Made by a program: the position numbers and the translations under genes. The notes under the pieces are model-generated. The model ran no database searches. It had not been told where the DNA came from and worked only from the letters and a program-made list of their open reading frames with translations. 64,000 nucleotides of DNA from Rhyzopertha dominica (lineage: Eukaryota > Arthropoda > Insecta > Coleoptera > Bostrichidae): positions 12,648,001 through 12,712,000 of the forward strand of contig QCXZ01000137.1 in assembly GCA_025024175.1 (NCBI GenBank), given 5' to 3'. Positions within the stretch are counted from its first letter, which is position 1. Each line of letters opens with the position of its first letter. This document shows positions 12,374-23,879 of the stretch, piece after piece.

Positions 12374-13000
12374 ATGAAGGTTGCGCATCTTAATGTAGGA
12401 TCGCTCTTAGCACATTTTCAAGATTTTATAAATTTAGTTCAAAGGGCAAACTATGATGTTGTTATGGTTAGCGAGACATGGTTGTCTAATAATGTAGATC
12501 TATCTATTTTAGCAATACCTGGTTACAATCTTCGTTATACGCATCGTGCTGAGGGTCGAAGTGGTGGCATATATATCAAGTCGACTTTTTGTAACTCGTT
12601 AATAGAGTTCGATTTTGAGATTAATTCCTTTATTGTTTGTTTTTTTAGCATCCGCGTAGGGACTGTAAATTATGGGCGTATGCTATCGTCCGTCTAGCTC
12701 CACCTTGGGCAATTTTGTTGAAACCCTTGATAATATATTTGGTTTTGTTTGCGGTATGTATGATTAATTTGTCTGTCTAGGCGATTTCAACATTAATTTC
12801 TTAAATATTTCTAACCATATGAGTGCACGTTTGGAGGCGTAAAACTTGGTGCAAGTCTTGGATGAATCGACTATAGTGACTGGTAACTCAAGCTTACTGA
12901 TTGATCCTTTATTCGTATTCCATTCTCTGAATGTTAGGAGATACGGTTCGAAGAACTGTAACGATATTTCTGACCACAGATTGATTTCTTGTGAATTTAG
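12374..13000 (+). pseudogene. LINE APE-type endonuclease domain (broken)
   Basis: The frame opens with an ATG at 12,374 and reads an AHLNVGSLLAHF start and a SETWL motif, both usual at the N-terminus of CR1/L2/Jockey-type ORF2 endonucleases. At about 12,670 the homologous reading moves to another frame (VCYRPSS), which carries GDFNI near 12,780 and, further on, LIDPLFV and the catalytic SDHRLIS at about 12,969-12,990. The second frame has in-frame stops near 12,763 and 12,841. In life this domain would nick target DNA for target-primed reverse transcription; this copy cannot make it. Confidence 0.8.
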
Positions 13001-13029
13001 TTCACCTAAGGTTAAATGTGAGCCCAAAT

Positions 13030-14953
13030 ATGTTGCTTATATGTAGATCTTTCAGACGCTTTGATGTCAGTGAGNTTCGAAAAAGATTGGAATCTATTGA
13101 ATGGACTGATGTGATACGTGAAACCAATATTGATNAGCAACTTGAAAATTTCAACACCCTAATTATTTCTCTTTTTTATCGGCATGCCTTGGTGGCAACG
13201 TCTAGAGTAACAAAGCATCCTTCCGTAAATATAAACGAAGTAAACTTCCTGAAAATTTTGCTGTATACAAGAGGTTGAGGTATTTGACTATAAACTCTGT
13301 TAGGATGGAAAAACGTCGTTACATAGGTTCAGTTGCTTCTAGTGGAGATATATACACAGTATTTGGTTGGCTCTGCGCAAATTAAACATTGGTATTATCA
13401 AAGTGAGATCTGAACTACCTTCTAATCTGTCTAATAGCAATTCTATTAATGCACATATTTTCCAGTTAAAAAAAATGATCTCGTCTCTAATCATAGAATG
13501 CAATATTGTGAGAATGCTAGATTCCCATCCCTACAAGAATTTTCTTTAAAATGGTTACTTTAGAAGAGGTACATTCCGCAGTCTTTAACGTAAAAAAGAT
13601 AATTGTGGCACAAACAACATCTCATTGAAAAGGTTGCACTTATGTAGTTCCATTATTGATTTATACCTATTACACGTCTTCAATTATTGTTGTATGGAAA
13701 AAGCTTATTTCCCTACAATGTGGAAGAAAGTCATCGCAATACCTCTACTTAAAAAGTCTAATCCTGAAAACTTGTTGGATTTACATTTGATTAGCATCTT
13801 ACCTGCAGCTTCAAAACTGTTTGAATCTCTAGTCTACGAACAGATATTTGACTGTCTTTTCTTGGAAAATGATTCCGATGCTCAGTGCGGATTCAAGCGC
13901 GGTCGAAGCACTCCTACTGCACCAGCTTCAGTCGTGGATGATCTCATTTCAGCTTATGATAAGGGTTTAGTCAGTGCTTTGGTTTTGCTCAATTTTTCAA
14001 AAGCGTTCGATACTATTAATCATGGTCTGTTGTGTCCCAAACTAAAGTCTTGAGGTTTCAGTAGTTTGTCGGTACAGTTTATTAGATCTTACTTGAGCGA
14101 TAGAACCCAAGTGGTAAAATAAATATAGTGTCTCCTTTGAATTGTCAGTTAGATCTGGTGTTCTGCAAGGCTCCACATTAGGATCTCTGCTTTTCATAAT
14201 ATGTACGTCTGATATAGCGAACTCAGTTCTTCATTGTAAAGTAATAACTTACGCCGACTATACACAGTTGTATTTTAGTTTCGATAAGCATGATTTCGCA
14301 AGGGCTGACAAAATTCTGAACAAAGAACTTGAAAAATTAAGAAAATTGTCTGCTGAACATGGCCTTCAATTGAATTTGTCTAAGTCGCAGTTGATGGTCT
14401 TTGATTATAAAGGTAGTATAAAATTTCTTATACGGTCTTTTAATATTTATATAGATTGCTCAAGATTAAATTTTGTTGATCATACTTTGATCTCATTATA
14501 AACACTCAGATCTGGTTTGAGCTGCATGTAACTAAGTCAATACAAAAATCATTTTAACCTTAAGTTATTTTATGCTTGTAGACATTTTTTACCGTTAATT
14601 TGAAAAGGCAATTATGTGATTTACTCGTTCTCGTCCTCTTTAATTATTGCAATTTTTTATATTACCCCTGTTTGGATTCGGTTGGTAGAAACAGGATTCA
14701 GATTGTTTAGAATGCATGGTGTCGCTTATTTTTTGGCTTGCAACGCCGGGACCACGTATCTTACAGGATTAACTCTTTGAACCGGCTACGCATGGATTCC
14801 CGCTGGAGTTTTCATTTGAGTTGTTTCGTCCAAGCTTTACTAAATTCTCCTCATGCATGTGATAACTTGAGGTCTAAGCTTGCTCCTCATTCAACTACGC
14901 ACTCACGTGATACACGAAATAAAGCTAAGTATTCACATACAACGCTGTAAGGC
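13030..14953 (+). pseudogene. LINE reverse transcriptase and C-terminal region (broken)
   Basis: The reverse transcriptase fingers and palm are recognisable at 13,625-14,053 (PLLKKSNPENLLDLHLISIL, QCGFKRGRST, LLNFSKAFDTINH) and 14,142-14,500 (SGVLQGSTLGSLLF, ITYADYTQLYF). Two catalytic aspartates are lost: the FSKAFD block has N where D is usual (codon 13,991-13,993), and the YADD box reads YADY (codon 14,259-14,261). A stop at about 14,051 and frame changes separate the blocks. The C-terminal piece at 14,738-14,950 keeps RRDHVSYR and NRLRMDSRW, typical of LINE 3' coding ends. It is an inactive fossil. Confidence 0.85.
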
Positions 14954-15387
14954 GGTAAGGCTGTAAAGCTGTAAGGCTCACCCTTCGGAGCGAGTTTAAA
15001 AAAAAAAAAACTAAATATTAACAAATTTAAATTTAAACTAAGACAGTTATTTTTCGATCGTCAGATTTCATGATGACCATGACTTACTTCGTTCGTTCGG
15101 ACTCGATGAGGTTTCAAGCAATAGCTTACTATCCCCAAAGACCACACATGAAGGCTAACCTAAGGAGATAAGACACCTGTTGATAATAATAACTGAAGCG
15201 TAAGACGTATAATCAATTAACAATAGGGGTATTCATAAATTATACCATAATAAACATAGTTTAAGTTTCTTTTCGAAGGTTAAGTAGAATAGCTTCTGCT
15301 AGACTTTGCCTTTATTGATCATGTATTACTCTCAGTATCTGCTCTTGTTTTAATAAAATCTATTTATTATTATCAAATCCATTTATT

Positions 15388-15471
15388 ACATCAGATACCA
15401 TCGATGAGGACAGTGGCTCAGATGAAGTACCATTGACTAATTTATCCAAATCAAGTAGGGATACCGAATAA
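15388..15471 (+). pseudogene. Possible C-terminal coding remnant of the LTR element
   Basis: Just upstream of the 3' LTR one frame reads an acidic stretch (DTIDEDSGSDEVPLTNL) and then a stop at 15,469-15,471. Such a short hydrophilic tail before the 3' LTR would fit the end of a gag-pol or third ORF left after internal deletion. No domain can be named, and chance is possible. Confidence 0.2.
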
Positions 15472-15509
15472 TTATGTCGTGAGGACACGACCCTGTTAGG
15501 TTGGCCGAA

Positions 15510-16344
15510 TGTTAAATGTCTATTTTTGTATCTACGTTGTTATTAAAATAAAAGGTGTTTTTGTGCGTTTATTAATTTCTTGCTATGTTTAGAATCGCTG
15601 TTAACAAGATAAATACTAATATCGAAGCGAAAGCGTATGCATGCGATTAATTGTTTTGGCGAGAAATATCAGCGTCGCGAGGAGATGCAAAAGTAGGCAA
15701 TGAGTATGGATGTGTCATTATTGACAGAGAGAAATGTTCTTGATTTTGGCTCAGTGAGAGCGAGGTCTTTGGCCATGTTGTGCCTCAGGCAGAGAGAGTA
15801 AGGTCTTTGGCCATGATGTGCCTCAGGCAGTTTGAAACCCCTAGCGCAGAGTGTCCGGTTCCTTCGAGTGGAGGACTTGCATTCCGGGGGGTAATGCAGG
15901 ATATCTCGAATGACATAGTTCTGGTGGAGAGGGTAGCCTTATTAGGTGCCCCCGATCCGGGCTATTGGAATGCGACCCTATAGGCCTTAGGGTGAGCGTT
16001 CGGGGAAGCCTCTACTATTTCAGGTTGACACTAGCTAGTTGTTGAAGAGAGAAAACTAACAAGGTATTCATAACCACCATTGACTAATGATGTAATCTCA
16101 GGGATGAAGCCATGGACAGTATAAGGATGATGCCCTGGGGTGAAAACCCCTCTGTGAGTCTTAACTGTATCTTTTTGAGTTTAACGGATGAGTAACTTAT
16201 GTTTTGTTTTTGCATCTCCCGCGCGTATGTGAAACCGCCTTGTCTGTCCACCGGAGTGACCGCATTGTTATGACCCACGGATGAAGGCGGCGATAATGTA
16301 AGTTTTTCTTGATTATTCCCGCATTAGTTTTTCTATGTTTTTCA
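15510..16344. repeat. 3' LTR of the LTR element
   Basis: It is the second copy of the 835-bp LTR, followed directly by AGTG, the same four bases that precede the 5' LTR. The sequence just upstream contains an imperfect palindrome (GTCGTG...CACGAC) rather than a purine tract. Confidence 0.88.
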
Positions 16345-17867
16345 AGTGGTATGTACATAGAATAATCCCAATGAGACCAGGAATGTCATACTGTTTTACG
16401 AATCTGGATTCTATCGGGATACGCATGATGGTTAAATGTACTCAAATATGCCACCCCCAATTTTGGGCGGGAAAACATGGTTACGTGTTGCTTACTGGTA
16501 ATGGCAGCGGATCATCTTTGGCCTTCAACAGAGTTAACATGACCGCCTAACATTATATCCGGGAAGAAGTGGAACCAGTCGTTTTACCCTACGTCATAAT
16601 CCAGTTCTCACCCCGTAAATGGAATTGTTGAACAAGTCAACGCACTAACCACATTTAGCTACTTTGGATTATTTTTAACAAAAAGCGTCAATATGTTGCC
16701 GTGCCCACCCAGATCTCCCGATTTTTCGCTAAAAACATTATAGATAGAGGAGCAAATCGATTATCTGATTTTTTTATGTTCTTTCTGACCAACTCTCATT
16801 TGTTCTTTAATGATCTAATTTCTTTATCCCAATAAACATGTACAACAAAATTTATTCAAATAGGACAATTATTAGTTATTTGTATCTCTGTCAGTTAGTA
16901 TATTTTTGATTGCTACGGATGAATGCGACTTAATAATATCTGTTGCGGTTGAGAGAAATTTAAGTACTGAATGGTTTACAGCTTTAACAACTGCTGATTA
17001 GGTTGTCATTAAAATCTATCATTGTTACGGAAAAACATCGAAAAGTACAATGAACTGCATGTCAACAGACAGCATACGTGAAGTGTTCCATTTCACTGTC
17101 GTCTAAACGGGCTGTACGGATTTACAGGTAAAAACTCTATCAAAGAGACGATCTATGCAGCGCTGTCGTTTTTATTAATGTAACAGAGATATTAAATCGG
17201 GCGCCCTGCACAGACCTTCGAACTGCTATCGCAGGATCTTGCCTGCATAGAAAGGGTTCCGAAACATTCTTACAGTCATCTGACCGACAACGACAACGAT
17301 ATCGAAATATCTTGGGGATCGAGGACAATGCGCGATCTTATCCCGTCGACAAAAGGACCGTCCGTAAAACAAACAGATATAAGTCATAAAGTCCCCTATT
17401 TCTGAACAGAAGCCGAATAAACTAGTCCGCCGGTTTGATTTAGGGGACCGTCAGCTGCTTTTAGAGATCATTTACATAGTTGTGAGTCGGTTCCGGGACC
17501 ACACAGGACAAGTTTTATGGGGTACGGCCAGAGCGATTTGGCGCTGATCTGCCAAGATGTTATCGTGTGAGTGATGCGGCGAAACGACCTTTAGGAACAT
17601 CTGAAAATGTTGATCTGGTCTATTAGGGTTTAAGGACTGCAGTAAATCCGGATTGAGGAATGTCAAATGATGCAAAACAGCGTCGTTCGTTCTAATAATG
17701 TGAGGGTCAAGCGAACATGGGAAAAACGAATCTTCTGGCTCATTAACTGCAACCAAAATGAGATTTTTTCAATGTTGAAAATATTATATTATTCCATTGA
17801 TGTTAGTAACACCCTAAAGAGATTAGCGAAAATCCTTTAGGCTCACCAGTGTATTTAAAAAAATAGG
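16345..17867. other. Non-coding stretch with a GC-richer patch
   Basis: No gene is recognised. The part from about 17,100 to 17,760 is GC-richer and carries a 94-codon minus-strand open frame (17,472-17,756) without identifiable motifs. It may be a decayed element or a regulatory island. Confidence 0.35.
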
Positions 17868-18190
17868 CCTGTTCACAAAATTTTAATTTCGTGTTAGATG
17901 TACTCATATTATAAAGTTTCCGTGTGAAGCAGAGGCTAGAAAACACTCCCTAGCGACAAGGCTAGGTATGTGACGTAGAAGTTCATAAGTAATCCGCGCT
18001 AGAAATATAAATTAGCTTCCCAGTTTATTGAACGGAACAACAAGGGTCAAGTTTACCCGATTGTTGTCTTATACTTTGGTTTTCTACGTCACACACTAGC
18101 GGCATCTCAGGGTATCGTTTTCTAGCCTCTCTCTTTAGAACGCACTTTGTACTTGATTTATTTAATTGAATGTCAAACGTTTTGTGTGCA
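17868..18190. mobile_element. MITE family A, copy 2 (opposite orientation to copy 1)
   Basis: The reverse complement matches 1,390-1,725 block by block. It starts CCTGTTCACAAAATTTTAAT and ends near TTTTGTGTGCA, and its two arms (GAGGCTAGAAAACACTCCC on the left and the complement of a similar block on the right) form an internal inverted repeat. A 78-codon open frame overlaps it, but that is a by-product of the repeat. Confidence 0.6.
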
Positions 18191-19090
18191 GCGATGTGTA
18201 TGTAGGCATATTTTATACCGTAATAAGCTGTTAAAACCATTGAATGCACATCCACACTCAATTTTCATAATGTTAACAAGCGCCCTCATATATGAAATAA
18301 CTCAATGAAGTACACTTTGGACAGTCTGATATATTAATCAATCGCGAAAATCATATAAAAAATCGCTCTTAAAACAATAGCGTTTTGTTACTAGTTCAAA
18401 CTTGCGTATGATTATACTCGTGTATGGCTAGTGATGGATATAAAAAACATTACATTTAAACTAGGTAAGTGATCAGAATTTTGTTGGCATGTAATTATCA
18501 TTGCCGTATTACTTCGTTTCTAACCTCTACAATTATTACAACTATCTTCTGAGAAAAAAATATAAATATAAGGTTCACATAAGGAAATATCGATAGATTT
18601 TAGTAATATAGGTGTAAAGTGATGAAGTACAACCGCGCAGCTTACCTACGTAAAAGAGAGATATTACGAACATTATAAGGAAGGATGAGACAATAAATGC
18701 GACTCTTTTTACAAACTATCGAATCTGTCTGCTTAGATCAAAATACAGTTAAAATAGGTTCGAAAAAGTATGAAGCAAAAAGTGAGGAGTAAATTTGCTT
18801 TCAATAACATAAAAAAGCCGCAGAACCTTTTTCCTATCTAGAAAGAGAAGTATAGAAAAAAAAATAGTAAATCATATCAAGCAATTTACGCCTATTGAGA
18901 ATCTAGTATAGAATATAACAATTAATTTAGATACGCGATTAGGTTTAGGGTCTATAGTAATATATTATTAAATGTATAAATAAAAAAAAAGAATGAATTT
19001 GCTATCTGGGTGTGAGGTAGCAATAAATAAAGACTGCGTAATAACCAACATAATTTTTTTGAAATTTAAATAAGTGATACAGCCAAATAA
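18191..19090. other. AT-rich non-coding stretch
   Basis: Very AT-rich, with A-runs. Nothing recognisable. Confidence 0.4.
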
Positions 19091-19094
19091 ACGT

Positions 19095-19370
19095 GTTGAA
19101 AAATTAATGTGCGAACCAGGAAAGAAGGCGTGGTGGGGACGCAAATTGTCGCAATACATTTAAATCATTGGCGTGTCCGCGATTATTCATGGCCGCAATT
19201 TCAGGCTAGCGCGGCGAATAAATTTATTAACTCAGCCCACCCATGCGATTCGCCGCGTTCATTTTGTGGACGATACTGCATTCCTAAGGTGCGACTTCCT
19301 TCCTGGGGCGCACTATACTGTCAACTTTGATCGGGATTTGATCCCGGATCCTATCAAATCCTAGTCAGAG
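19095..19370. promoter_or_regulatory. GC-richer island, possible cis-regulatory element
   Basis: About 270 bp of complex sequence with GGCCGCAATTTCAGG, CGCGGCG and an imperfect palindrome around GATCGGGATTTGATCCCGGATC, flanked by AT-rich DNA on both sides. Overlapping short open frames in two frames have no known motif. A conserved regulatory element is possible but unproven. Confidence 0.2.
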
Positions 19371-22300
19371 CTCGCAATACTTTTTCAATGGGTATATATG
19401 CCTGTATTCCAATAAATATCACTTATGTAAATTTAAAATAGATTTAGGCGATTAAAATCTTTGATCTTTAGCAATTTTTTTGATGGAGTGACATTTTTCT
19501 TACAAGAGTCTTCACTGTCTTCAGCTTCTCGTTCAGCAGGATATCGTTCTGTTTCGTTCTGCGACACTATAGTACTTGCAACCGTTAGATTTACATTTAG
19601 ATACCTGATGTCATAAGGCAACAGCATATTTTTGAACTTGACGTATACCGGTGAAAAAAGAAAGAGCACAGAAATTATCAGTGACAAATTGTGGCAGCAT
19701 AAATATATTTACCAATTGTCTTGGGTAATAAGTACAGCATCAGTCGACTGTCCAGGTGGACGAACTGAGATCAGGCAAGAAAATATTGATGCTAATGCGA
19801 GCTAACAAAGACAGAATAAAAATTGAATCAGTTGAAGAACGGGATCGCAATAAATGTAGGTATATAGGTAGTATTATTATTGTTATGTTTAATGCATTTT
19901 ATACACTTTAGATTTAAGTACGCTAACAGTGAGGATATAATTAGAATATGAATATTTTTCAAACCGAGCAGTTCTTTTAACTGCACTTCTCACTAAGTTT
20001 TTTAACGTGTATTTCTTTACTTCACACCAAAAAATTATTGGTTTTTCCTAACAGATAGCGTATGCTTAAAAATACATGTATTGGTAAACTGAAGAAGCCA
20101 CGTAGCATCCAAAAATAAAGATGATGACGGCCAATAACGAGCCCGAAATGTACAAATATTTTTTTCGTGTTAATCAATATTAGTGGAAAAAACTGATTGA
20201 AATTTAACCATGGCCATAGACGCCTAAAGATTGTGCCGAAGAAATCTCCAGTAAAATATTGTTCCGGTATTACAAGATGAGGATCGGAATTCGGAGATAG
20301 GAAACATCTCTCAAGGAAAATGAAGAAATCAACTACATATTGCTTTGTAAATCAGACAAGGTTAATAAGAAAAGAAATCACAAGTTCCAAAAATNNACAA
20401 AAACNAGCGACTTCATCTAGTGAATAGCTGCTATAAGCAAGTAATAATGAGCACCAAATAAGTTGGTATATTTTAACATAGCTTCACCTAATTGNGATAT
20501 ACCACCAGCCTTTCGGGATGCCAAACCCAATGGACAGTCATTTTGCATACCTGCGATTATTACATTTCCAGCCTCCCTTATTTGTAATATTGTAGCATTT
20601 CCGTTAGCCGATCCGGTCTTGACTGACGTTTTAAATTATACATAAAGATTAACGAGCTGATTATGCAACACCGGAACCTTATGTTGCGTATAGGATTATT
20701 CGACGATTCCCTGATTGCATCAGCTGCACAAACGCAACTAATTGACATAAAGCTCGAACGCATCCCTTTTCTATAATCCGCAAGGCGCTGGTAGTTTGCA
20801 TAGCTGGGCGACGCAGATCTCTACAAGAACTGTAAAGACATTAAAATGTTACAGTTAACTCGTGCATCCAGTTACGTAATTTAGCAGTTATACACTTCTT
20901 TGTTTGTTTAATGGCACCGGATAAACGCTTGTGGAGGCCCCGGGAAATGTTTTCTACCGCTATAAAAGTTAACAATAAATTCAGCTGTCTTAACTGGGAG
21001 TGACGGGCGTTTAATATCTGAGAAGAATGCGCTATTAACAGGAAAATGGAACAGGTGATTTAGATTAAACCTAAACACGCACAGCACGCAATATATGTGG
21101 AAAAGAAATCCAAGGTGTAGACATAACGAAATTTAGGTACAGATAAATACCTCTGAATGAGAACTCCATACTGATGAATAAATTAAGCTTGTACAACTTT
21201 AGAAGGTGTGAAATGTCGAAAATTTTTACCAAAACAGCATAAGAATGATCCAAAAGAGCACCAAATTCATTACTAAAATTACATTTTTGTTAACAGAAAT
21301 AAGCTGTCAAAAAAGAGATAACTTTTTTGGACTTTTTAGTGGGTTACGGCAGGATGAGATCAGGCAACCCACTCTTTTTCTGCACTGCCAATTATCCCCT
21401 AAAATTTCACACCAGTTTCAGCTGTGGTCCTATAACAAAGGTTTTCTTACGGTCGTCGCCTGGGCTATAAATATGTTATTTAGTACAAATACTATGTATA
21501 TTATAGTACCTAGATAGAGTTGCCAAGTTTTTTTGAGGAACATAATTTAGCTTGTCTCTTAAATATAAGAAAAATAAAGTAGTTTCAAGAAAAAAAATAC
21601 GTTTCAGTTTTTATTGTTTAAAAATATGCAAACCTCACTGAATGCATCTTGCCAAATAATAATTTTCAACGTTACATTTAAGTTTAAGCCAATTGTATAA
21701 ATTTTAGTACAACACTATATCTAGAATATTTATTAACAAAATTTATTTGCCCTAGGCACAAACACTTTGGTTGGGGCTATATTATAACCCAAATTTTTTG
21801 TCGCTGTAAATAAAGTTTTGCTATGACTACAAATAATTATTTTCTGTGTACAAATTTATTATCACTGCCCCTCTAAATACAATTGCTTAAGTATAATTAG
21901 TAGGTACATTATTCCGAGTGACAACAAACTATGTAATTTTATAATGCATCGTCTAGTTCTTTAGTATTTATCACCACTGACTTTGTATTACGTCCACATA
22001 CAAAAAAAAATCAAGACACACATTTGATTATAAAGGGCACTTTATTTTCAGGTCTTAAAGAAAGCAGCAAAGAAATCGTATATTTTTTGTGGATATTAAA
22101 ATTACAGTGCGTAAACTTTCCAACTACTCTCTTGTATCTTGTTTTACTGTGACATATAGTCTCTAAAAAAACATCTTAAAATACATATTCTTCATATCTG
22201 AACAGTCAGTAATCATATCACTGTTTGCATTTAAGCATGTACTTTTATATTTATAAAAATCCTCAATTTCTGCTAAACAATATATACTTTTTATACCTGC

Positions 22301-23089
22301 AACAGCAGTGTGCAAAACTGAGTTGCACTTGGGGACTCACCAAGAAATTGCTAGTTATTTTAACATATTTGTATAAACTAAGGAAGTTAGGCGCATTGTT
22401 GTTTGGTATCAAAATATAAGACTCTGGTATAAGTGAAACAACTTGGTATTTTTTAATAAATTCTGCGAGACTCCCATACTTAAGCTAAAGAAATCCTCTG
22501 GATCAGAACGACTTTATTTCTAAAGTAACTGTCGTTAAACTCCACGCTTCATTATTTGTATGAGCCTTCTAGTAATTTACGACTGTAAGAAAATAAGCTG
22601 GTCCATTAGATTAAAATCAAATTTCCGAAATTACTACAGCAAAAAGTACATATGATTCTGCCCGTGCAATAGTATAGTGTTTTATGCAAAATTTTGAAGT
22701 ATGACGACAATATAGTTACAAAATTATAAATTTATCTAGCATATGACATCCACAAAAATTGCAGGGAAGCTTTCTCGTTGATTAAACNTTATGAAACTGG
22801 AAGCCCATTATTGAAAAGCATTTTAAAAAAGAGTGATGCTTAGAAGCAAAAATATTTGCCAATTTGGTCGAAAGACACAAAAATTGTCATATATGTGTGT
22901 CGAAATAATAATATAGTTCATCATAGTATTATATAGTCAATAAATGTGAGGAGTATACCTATTCGTTGTTCAAACCTAATTACTAGCCCCTTTTAGGTAT
23001 TGGGCGAACTTTCCATAATGTATGTTATATAAACGTATCACTTCTAAATACCTCCGAGCGCTGGAACAAGAAACAAATCATACAAACGT
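19371..23089. other. Long non-coding stretch
   Basis: No gene or element is recognised. A GC-richer patch at about 20,500-20,960 may be similar in nature to the other islands. The rest is AT-rich, with Ns near 20,395-20,500. Confidence 0.4.
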
Positions 23090-23430
23090 CAGCCCTGAGT
23101 GATTGGCAATAAGCGCAGCAAGTCCNNGCTTTCGCACCCACACCGCCCCTGCGGGCCTGGCTGCCCGCGGATGAATGCGTTTACATCGCGTGTTACAAGG
23201 GGCCTTTAACCCACTATTTGCATTGTCTGACAGCCCAGCAAATTAAATTGAAATTCTTATTGTAATAATATTCATATGTGGTGCACACAGAGAGCGCCCC
23301 GATCGCCATGAAACTGCCACGTAGGCGTCTCCAGCGAATTGCGATTGTGCAGGCTCTCGATCGAATCGCACGTGCAATGTTTGATTAAGCTTATCGGAAT
23401 ATGACAAAAGGTGATGGTCAAAAATTACAT
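23090..23430. promoter_or_regulatory. GC-richer island, possible cis-regulatory element
   Basis: It contains GCGGGCCTGGCTGCCCGCGG (partly palindromic) and ATTTGCAT-like, AATTAAATT and CGATCGAATCGCACG motifs within 330 bp. No coding frame with known features was found. The role is inferred only from contrast with the surroundings. Confidence 0.2.
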
Positions 23431-23568
23431 ATTTCAATTATCGGAGTGTAAAGAGCAATACCCTTTCATGCGGGATAACAGAACTGTTGATGTTATCCGA
23501 TGAGGCAGGGCAAAGCAATATCATTTGAATGTTTGGTCTACCAGTCAGTACATTTAACATCCTTGCAG

Positions 23569-23569
23569 A

Positions 23570-23663
<94 letters not shown>

Positions 23664-23674
23664 GTAATAATAAT
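23569..23674. repeat. (AAT)n microsatellite at the LINE 3' end
   Basis: About 35 trinucleotide units over 106 bp, with one interruption (AGT) near 23,664. On the coding strand of the adjoining LINE it reads (TTA)n. The related copy at 46-47 kb ends in only about six units, so the tract has probably expanded here. Confidence 0.92.
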
Positions 23675-23879
23675 TAATTTGTGGTAGCGGTCAACATAAT
23701 ACTTAACATTCAGATAGATTACATAATACACTAAGACAAATAGTTGGCGCTACTACAAAAAGGACTAAGAAGGCAGGAAACCTGATTTCTAATCTTAGTC
23801 CAGAAAAAAAACAATCTAATTACAAAATACACAAAGTGCTGGTCTGTCCGACCGCGCTATTAAAAAAGGAATAAACTAT

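Larger units (their letters stand above)
12374..15010 (+). mobile_element. Decayed non-LTR retrotransposon (CR1/L2/Jockey-like) inside the LTR element
   Basis: Plus-strand pieces of an APE-type endonuclease, a reverse transcriptase and the usual C-terminal region follow one another in the right order, ending in a run of 13 A at about 14,998-15,010. The coding sequence is broken by several frameshifts and stop codons. Upstream of 12,374 there may be LINE leader sequence, but its border with LTR-element sequence is not visible. No target duplication was identified for the LINE itself. The poly-A tail separates it from the two other LINE copies in this window, which have trinucleotide tails. Confidence 0.8.
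10228..16344. mobile_element. LTR retrotransposon-like element, recent insertion, enclosing a decayed LINE
   Basis: Two direct repeats of 835 bp (10,228-11,062 and 15,510-16,344) begin TGTTAA and end TTCA, the TG...CA form of LTRs. They differ at only two positions (10,350/15,632 and 10,429/15,711). The four bases before the first repeat and after the second are both AGTG, a target-site duplication, so the 6,117-bp unit inserted as one piece. The 4.4-kb interior shows no protease, integrase or LTR-type reverse transcriptase. It holds three 110-bp tandem repeats, a decayed non-LTR retrotransposon and a short acidic C-terminal coding remnant. It therefore looks non-autonomous, mobilised in trans by a related element, probably of Ty3/gypsy type judged only from the 4-bp duplication. 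No classical polypurine tract is visible before the 3' LTR. Confidence 0.85.

Noticed and set aside
10228..16344. Intact endogenous retrovirus
   Set aside because: No integrase, protease or envelope coding sequence is visible between the LTRs.
23438..23731. Isoleucine-rich minus-strand frame
   Set aside because: It is the translation of the (AAT)n microsatellite at the LINE tail.
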